From the NCBI GenBank assembly GCA_019322455.1, contig JAHWIT010000180.1, forward strand, positions 1 through 17,918: a DNA stretch of 17,918 bases, read 5' to 3'. Positions 14,169 through 17,918 of the stretch are shown in pieces. The translations under genes were made by a program, and so were the position numbers. Within the stretch, counting starts at the first letter, position 1. Each line of letters opens with the position of its first letter. The notes under the pieces are model-generated. The model searched no databases and was not told where the DNA came from. It saw only the letters and a list, made by a program, of their open reading frames with translations. The DNA comes from Candidatus Woesearchaeota archaeon. Its GTDB lineage: Archaea > Nanobdellota > Nanobdellia > Woesearchaeales > WJKL01.

Positions 14169-15351
14169 TTTGATTATTAAAAAAAAGAATTCTATTTCTT
14201 AGCCAAACAAATAACAATTTAAAAGAAAGGCATTTAAAAAAAATCCCTAAGCCCATTTCGCTTGTAAAATATTTAAGAAATTCATTTATATTTAATCTCT
14301 GCATTGCTTTTAAAGCAAGATCATGCTCTTCATTATTAAAATAAGAACCTATATGCCTGACCATCTTCATTAAAAATTGATTCTTACCATAAGTTTTTTT
14401 CCATATCTCTTCGAACTCTTTCAATCTTTCTTCACTAACATTATTTTCTTCTACTGCCTTTTCTGCAATTTCCCCAGCAATATATCCCAATTCTATTCCA
14501 GGCCTAAATCCCTCTCCAATAGAAGGAGTAACTTGTCCTGCACTAGACCCAACAACTAAAAGATTATCATCAACCATCCTTGGAATAGCCTGTAAAGGAA
14601 ATACAGCTGAAAATTCACTATCTTTAATAATCCTAGCATTCTTAAAATAATTATTATAAGGCCTTTCTTTTTTTATTGCAAGCAATAATCTTCTTTTCAA
14701 ATCCTCTTCTGAAGCTAATGTATAAGGCTCAAAATCAGCAATTACAAACTGGCCTTTTTTCTTGCTGTATGGATACATATTAAAAGCACCATTTGTATAA
14801 TCAGGATTAACATCCCAACTAAATTCATAAGGATCCTTTATATTGCAGTTTTCTAATTCAACAGCATAACAAAAAAAATAAGCCTTGCTTTTTGTTTTTA
14901 ATCCTAATGATTTAGCTATAACAGCAGCATTTCCGCTTGCATCTATTACAATCTTTGCTCTATATTTATTGCCTCTAAAATCAGTTAAAACTATTTTTCT
15001 TCCTTGTCTTTTTGCTTCTATTATTTCTGTGTCATCAACTAAATCAAAATCCAATTTTTTCTTCATAATATCTTTTGCTTTTTTCACATCAACTGCAACC
15101 CATTCCAGTCCCTTTGGAAACCTCTTTGAAAAACCATAATTCTTTGAATAAAGAGAAAACTTGTTATAATTTTGAATAACTGCCTTTTTAAGTTTAAATT
15201 TTTCAATTGTTTTCTTTGCTGTAACTAAAACAGGATTTATTGTAATACCACTGTCAATAAGGCAAACCTTTAACTTGCTCTTTATCAAAGAACTTGCTGC
15301 ACCCATACCAGCAGGGCCTATTCCTACAATTATTATATCATATTCTTTCAT
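14155..15351 (-). CDS. GGR-family FAD-dependent oxidoreductase (paralogue 1)
   Basis: The 398-residue protein belongs to the geranylgeranyl reductase / lycopene-cyclase-like flavoprotein group. It has an N-terminal FAD-binding GIGPAG (10-15) with Asp at the end of strand 2 (LIDSG), then DASG (137-140). The C-terminal FAD motif reads GSSAGQVTPSIGEGFRPG (268-285). The usual GDAAG Asp is Ser here, a notable change. The C-terminus has a hydrophobic stretch (FFKCLSFKLLFVWL). The family reduces prenyl chains of archaeal lipids or quinones using FAD. ATG 15351 is preferred over TTG 15372 because it puts the beta strand right at the N-terminus and lies 1 nt after the stop of the upstream paralogue. 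Confidence 0.8.
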   Translation of the reverse strand: MKEYDIIIVGIGPAGMGAASSLIKSKLKVCLIDSGITINPVLVTAKKTIEKFKLKKAVIQNYNKFSLYSKNYGFSKRFPKGLEWVAVDVKKAKDIMKKKLDFDLVDDTEIIEAKRQGRKIVLTDFRGNKYRAKIVIDASGNAAVIAKSLGLKTKSKAYFFCYAVELENCNIKDPYEFSWDVNPDYTNGAFNMYPYSKKKGQFVIADFEPYTLASEEDLKRRLLLAIKKERPYNNYFKNARIIKDSEFSAVFPLQAIPRMVDDNLLVVGSSAGQVTPSIGEGFRPGIELGYIAGEIAEKAVEENNVSEERLKEFEEIWKKTYGKNQFLMKMVRHIGSYFNNEEHDLALKAMQRLNINEFLKYFTSEMGLGIFFKCLSFKLLFVWLRNRILFFNNQNEKR

Positions 15352-15352
15352 T

Positions 15353-16585
15353 TTATACAAAATATGAAACAAATTTTCTTTTATTAAATATATTCAGATG
15401 TGAAAAATGATCCTTCACTATCTTTTCAAAAATATCCTTAGTAACTTCAAAAGATAATAGTTTCTTCAAAATAGAATATGTAAGCTCTGATCTTATAAAT
15501 TTCTCTTTTTCCTTCTTATTTAAATTATTAAGATTTTCAATTATTATATTCCATTCTTTATCTTTAAAATCCTTTGCTATAAAATGCCTTAAGAGAATTC
15601 CCCATACAGAATACTTTCCAAACATCTTCCACCATCTTTCTTCATATTTATCAAGAAAATTTTTAGAAAAATCATTTTTCTTAAATGCAGCTTTAATAAC
15701 ATCAGCAGCCTCTTTTGTCATATCTAAACATACTCTAACACCTTCTCCTAAAAGAGGGGTTGCCTGGCCAGCAGCATCTCCAATAACTATTAAATTATCT
15801 AAGATCATTGAATTAATCGGCTCAGCAGGATAATATATCATCTTTTCACTACTCTTTAAAATCTTTGCATTGCCAACAATTTCCTTTGCTGGCTTAAAAT
15901 TATTAATTATATTTAATGCTCTTCTTCTAGCATCCTCTATACTTGATAAAGTATAAGGCTCAAAATCAGCTATCCCTATTTGGCCCTTTTTCTTTGAAAC
16001 AGGCTCAAACCATGCAGCTGCATTTGCTATCTTGTCAGAAGACAGATAATAAACAGTCTTAGGGTCAAACTTGCAATTGTCCAGCATTGCAATATAACAA
16101 GCACAAAAGACTTTGCTTTTTTCAATACCTAAAGACTGAGCAACAACAGAATTCTCTCCACTAGCATCAACAATAATATTTCCAGTATATTCCTTTTTAT
16201 TACTATCAACTAAAATAATCTTATTATTCTCTCTTCTAGCATTGATAATCTCACAATTAACTAATAGTTTGCATTTAATTCTCTTCTTAAGAATATTTAA
16301 TAACTTTTGACTATCAAACAAACAGGCATTATTATTAATTTTAATCTCAGCCTTATTTTCAGTTCCATAAAAATAAATCTTTTCATAACATTGAACCAAA
16401 GCCTTATCAAATTTATATTTCTTTATCATATCCTTAAAAGTCCCTCTCACAGGATTAGCATTAATTCCTAATCTTTTATTCTTCTCAATTAATAATATCT
16501 TTAACCTAGATTTAGCTAATTCAGCTGCAACACCCAGCCCAGCAAATCCTCCGCCTACTATAATTACATCATAATTATCCTTCAT
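15353..16585 (-). CDS. GGR-family FAD-dependent oxidoreductase (paralogue 2)
   Basis: The 410-residue protein is a complete geranylgeranyl-reductase-family flavoprotein and the first gene of the operon. FAD motifs: GGGFAG (11-16) with Glu at the end of strand 2 (LIEKN), DASG (140-143), and an intact GDAAGQATPLLGEGVR (269-284). It shares with the downstream paralogue the phrase SKKKGQ, IADFEPYTL, which replaces the YxWxFP region typical of archaeal digeranylgeranylglycerophospholipid reductases. Both may therefore form a distinct subfamily acting on another isoprenoid. A C-terminal helical extension (about 310-410) is unusual in its Lys/Asn richness. Shine-Dalgarno AGGTG (16591-16595) lies 5 nt upstream of the ATG. 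Confidence 0.85.
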   Translation of the reverse strand: MKDNYDVIIVGGGFAGLGVAAELAKSRLKILLIEKNKRLGINANPVRGTFKDMIKKYKFDKALVQCYEKIYFYGTENKAEIKINNNACLFDSQKLLNILKKRIKCKLLVNCEIINARRENNKIILVDSNKKEYTGNIIVDASGENSVVAQSLGIEKSKVFCACYIAMLDNCKFDPKTVYYLSSDKIANAAAWFEPVSKKKGQIGIADFEPYTLSSIEDARRRALNIINNFKPAKEIVGNAKILKSSEKMIYYPAEPINSMILDNLIVIGDAAGQATPLLGEGVRVCLDMTKEAADVIKAAFKKNDFSKNFLDKYEERWWKMFGKYSVWGILLRHFIAKDFKDKEWNIIIENLNNLNKKEKEKFIRSELTYSILKKLLSFEVTKDIFEKIVKDHFSHLNIFNKRKFVSYFV

Positions 16586-16590
16586 CTAAA

Positions 16591-16638
16591 CACCTATTTT
16601 ATTAATTTTAATATTCATATATTTAAATCTTTATACAA
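16591..16638 (-). promoter_or_regulatory. Promoter and RBS of the GGR operon
   Basis: Two TATA-like elements lie upstream on the minus strand: TTTAAATATA (16618-16627) and TTGTATAAAG (16629-16638). They predict starts near 16597 and 16608. AGGTG (16591-16595) serves as Shine-Dalgarno site. The second TATA fits a leader that includes the whole RBS. Confidence 0.5.
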
Positions 16639-16657
16639 CTCCTATAATAAACCAACA

Positions 16658-16696
16658 TAATGCTCATTCCAGTCATCTCATTGTTTCAGAGCATTA
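16658..16696 (-). other. Stem-loop in the intergenic region (8-bp stem, 23-nt loop)
   Basis: TAATGCTC (16658-16665) pairs perfectly with GAGCATTA (16689-16696). The gap 16639-16738 holds no convincing ORF. The minus-strand loop has AGATGA and, just inside the stem, CTGA-like words that faintly recall C/D-box RNA, but they do not form a proper C/D set. It may be a small RNA, an operon regulator or a decayed mobile-element end. Confidence 0.4.
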
Positions 16697-16738
16697 CTAT
16701 TATACATAATTTTTAGAATCAGAATTTTTTAGAGGTTA

Positions 16739-16843
16739 TTATAACCCTGTTATTATTAAAATATTTGCATTTTTAGCAGGGTTAAAATTATAGTAGTTTA
16801 TTGTGTACTCTCTTTTCTCTTCTACTCCTCTTGTTTCCCATTC
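16739..16843 (-). pseudogene. Frame-shifted remnant of the BRO-N gene
   Basis: Directly downstream of the 55-bp insertion the minus strand reads EWETRGVEEKREYT in a different frame. Joined to RQELTD before the insertion this restores the family phrase TDEWxxRGVxExxEY. The family match then stops. The remaining residues (INYYNFNPAKNANILIITGL) coincide with a second palindromic sequence (16742-16784) and end at TAA 16739, so the rest of the gene has been lost. Confidence 0.65.
16742..16784 (-). other. Stem-loop within the BRO-N remnant (8-bp stem, 27-nt loop)
   Basis: TAACCCTG (16742-16749) pairs perfectly with CAGGGTTA (16777-16784). It begins where similarity to the BRO-N family ends. The loop contains AAAAATGC on the minus strand, a word also in the 55-bp insertion, so it may be another member of a palindromic repeat family. 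A competing palindrome, GGTTAT/ATAACC (16734-16746), overlaps its left arm. Confidence 0.45.
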
Positions 16844-16898
16844 CCTAAAAAATGCTTTCGCATTTTTGGGGTCCCAAAAATCTTTGATTTTTAAGGAC
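16844..16898 (-). repeat. 55-bp double-hairpin insertion in the BRO-N gene
   Basis: On the minus strand two hairpins stand head to tail. The first has arms AAAAATC/GATTTTT around AAA, extended by GTCC/GGAC. The second has arms AAAAATGC/GCATTTTT around a GAAA tetraloop, flanked by CC and GG. A third pairing (ATTTTTGGG/CCCAAAAAT) links the two and competes with both. Removing exactly these 55 bp restores the reading frame and the family sequence across the joint, which identifies it as an insertion. It is non-coding and resembles REP-type or miniature palindromic elements. Confidence 0.65.
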
Positions 16899-17363
16899 AT
16901 CAGTCAATTCCTGCCTTATTGCAATACCTCTTAGTCTTTTGTCAATCCAATCCTTAGGATATCTTTTAAGTTCATAATATTCCTTGACTCTGTTTTGCGC
17001 TAATTCAGGATTCTCAATTTCTTGTACTCTTTCATGGCCTACTTGCGCTAACCATCTTTTAAAAGGCTCTGCTTTTTTTGAAGGTATTGACTGGATGATT
17101 CTAAATGCTGATTTTGTGTTAACACAGTCTGTTTCCCTTAATCTTCCATCTTCAGCATTTAATTTCAACTGTCCGATATAATCGGACACTCCAAATCCCT
17201 CCTCATTGAGCTTTTTCTTCAAGTCAGACCAGTATTTCCTTGGTCTTGTACTTGCATCTAGAGCATCAATAATATCAATTATCGAAAACCACCACTCTTC
17301 TTTATGCCATATCCTTCTTATCTTTTTGTCTTGGAATACAATAATCTTATTTTCTTTCATCAT
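16845..17363 (-). pseudogene. BRO-N domain protein (phage antirepressor-like), truncated
   Basis: From ATG 17363 (or 17360) this gives about 172 residues of a BRO-family N-terminal domain: IIVFQDKKIRRIWHKEEWWF, then STRPRKYWSDLKKKL, RETDCVNTKSAFRIIQSIPS, KAEPFKRWLAQVGHERVQEI. The family usually continues for about 100 more residues after RQELTDEW. Here RQELTD is followed by 17 residues from the 55-bp insertion (VLKNQRFLGPQKCESIF) and TAG, so the C-terminal part is missing. Such genes are typical of phages and mobile regions and act as DNA-binding antirepressors. The N-terminal DNA-binding part is intact and might still be made. It has its own TATA box and a probably leaderless mRNA. Confidence 0.8.
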
Positions 17364-17380
17364 TATTATAATAGTCAATT

Positions 17381-17392
17381 AAATATATAAAG
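17381..17392 (-). promoter_or_regulatory. TATA box of the BRO-N gene (leaderless)
   Basis: CTTTATATATTT on the minus strand is centred about 25 nt before the paired start codons ATG 17363/17360, so the mRNA should begin near the start codon. The rest of the gap (17393-17489) shows short inverted words (TGTC/GACA near 17397-17406, CACT/AGTG near 17403-17416) that could be operators but may be chance. Confidence 0.5.
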
Positions 17393-17489
17393 TTTGTCCA
17401 GACACTTGACCAGTGGTATATAAATAAAAGAACTATTTCAATTCACTCAATCTTCAAATCCTTGAATTTTATTTGCTTTGATTAAGATT

Positions 17490-17918
17490 TTATTTTTTTA
17501 GTTTTGCTTTGTATTCCTTTAATCTTATTTTGCATGCTTGAAGGTCTTTCTCATATTTTTCCTTAAGTTTGAGTAGGTTTTGTTCTGATTTTTTTCTGTC
17601 TGTGATATCCCTGAATATCCCCCTTGTAAAAAATTTATTGTCTTTGGAGTAAGAATTGATATTTCCTTCTACATATATCTTTTTTCCTTGCTTTGTTATA
17701 AATTCTGTTTCAATCTTATCAAAAACCTTCCCCTGTATAATCTGTTTAAATATCTTATTGCACATCGGAAGATGTTCTTTGGAAATAATATCTCTAAATG
17801 TGAAATTTTTTATTTCTTTGTCTGAATAGCCAAGAGCTTGTTTCCATTTTTTATTCACATAAACAAAGTTTCCATCCTTGTCAACACATTGGATCAGGTC
17901 ATTTGCATTTTCAAATAA
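17490..17918 (-). CDS. PAS-domain protein, C-terminal part (5' end outside window)
   Basis: The frame is open to the window edge, so the start lies beyond 17918; the GTG at 17858 is internal. The 142 visible residues are a PAS/PAC sensor domain. It begins with LFENANDLIQCVDKDGNFVY and continues with a VNKKWKQALGYSDKEI helix, a core ending SYSDNK-like (YSKDNKFFTRGIFRDITDR) and then the family's usual ITDRKKSEQ exit. A C-terminal coiled coil of about 30 residues (LKEKYEKDLQACKIRLKEY) follows and the protein stops. No histidine kinase domain is encoded after the PAS domain, so it ends as a sensor/dimerisation module. Other domains may precede it. Confidence 0.8.
   Translation of the reverse strand, partial: LFENANDLIQCVDKDGNFVYVNKKWKQALGYSDKEIKNFTFRDIISKEHLPMCNKIFKQIIQGKVFDKIETEFITKQGKKIYVEGNINSYSKDNKFFTRGIFRDITDRKKSEQNLLKLKEKYEKDLQACKIRLKEYKAKLKK

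Noticed and set aside
16639..16738. A short peptide frame (DDWNEHYVGLL) and C/D-box-like words
   Set aside because: No start codon in frame, very short, and the boxes do not form a proper C, D', C', D set. Kept only as a stem-loop.
1..17918. tRNA genes, CRISPR arrays or an intact transposase
   Set aside because: All gaps were read on both strands. None has a cloverleaf with TTCRANY-type arm, regularly spaced repeats, or a transposase or integrase motif.

Overview
The window looks like part of an AT-rich archaeal genome, most likely a DPANN-type lineage (Woesearchaeota/Pacearchaeota-like). The lineage is an inference. The archaeal assignment rests on adjacent genes for ribosomal protein S6e and translation factor aIF2-gamma, archaeal TATA-box promoters (several placed about 26 nt before the start codon, implying leaderless mRNAs), an AbrB-PhoU regulator and T-rich terminators. 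I see no tRNA, rRNA, CRISPR array or intact transposase.

Layout: (1) 1-826 (+) is the end of one gene plus two small, tightly coupled genes I do not recognise. (2) 823-5886 (-) holds a FAM173-like methyltransferase, a 45-codon ORF, a very large endonuclease IV/xylose-isomerase-like TIM-barrel protein, a coiled-coil protein and a 466-aa helical protein of unknown function. The two gaps separating the last three genes share a GC-rich 44-bp block (40/44 identical), each preceded by a perfect hairpin that swallows the upstream stop codon. (3) 6053-8307 (+) holds rps6e, eif2g and a four-helix membrane protein whose leader carries an 18-bp perfect palindrome. (4) 8401-9729 has a small two-helix membrane protein (-) divergent from an AbrB-PhoU regulator (+). 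(5) 9716-13196 (-) holds a PHP-domain hydrolase and one continuous reading frame split by a single TAG into a membrane protein half and a possible kinase-like half. (6) 13233-16585 (-) is a three-gene operon: two geranylgeranyl-reductase-family flavoproteins and a tocopherol-cyclase/CrtC-like protein, which suggests modification of an isoprenoid lipid or quinone. (7) 16586-17918 (-) is a decayed region: stem-loops, a BRO-N gene broken by a 55-bp double-hairpin insertion, and the end of a PAS-domain protein.

The most unusual items are the stop-codon hairpin plus 44-bp block around the TIM-barrel cluster, the TAG-split frame (with a genuine TAG terminator in the next gene arguing against global recoding), the hairpin insertion in the BRO-N gene, and the pairing of two GGR paralogues with a cyclase-like protein.
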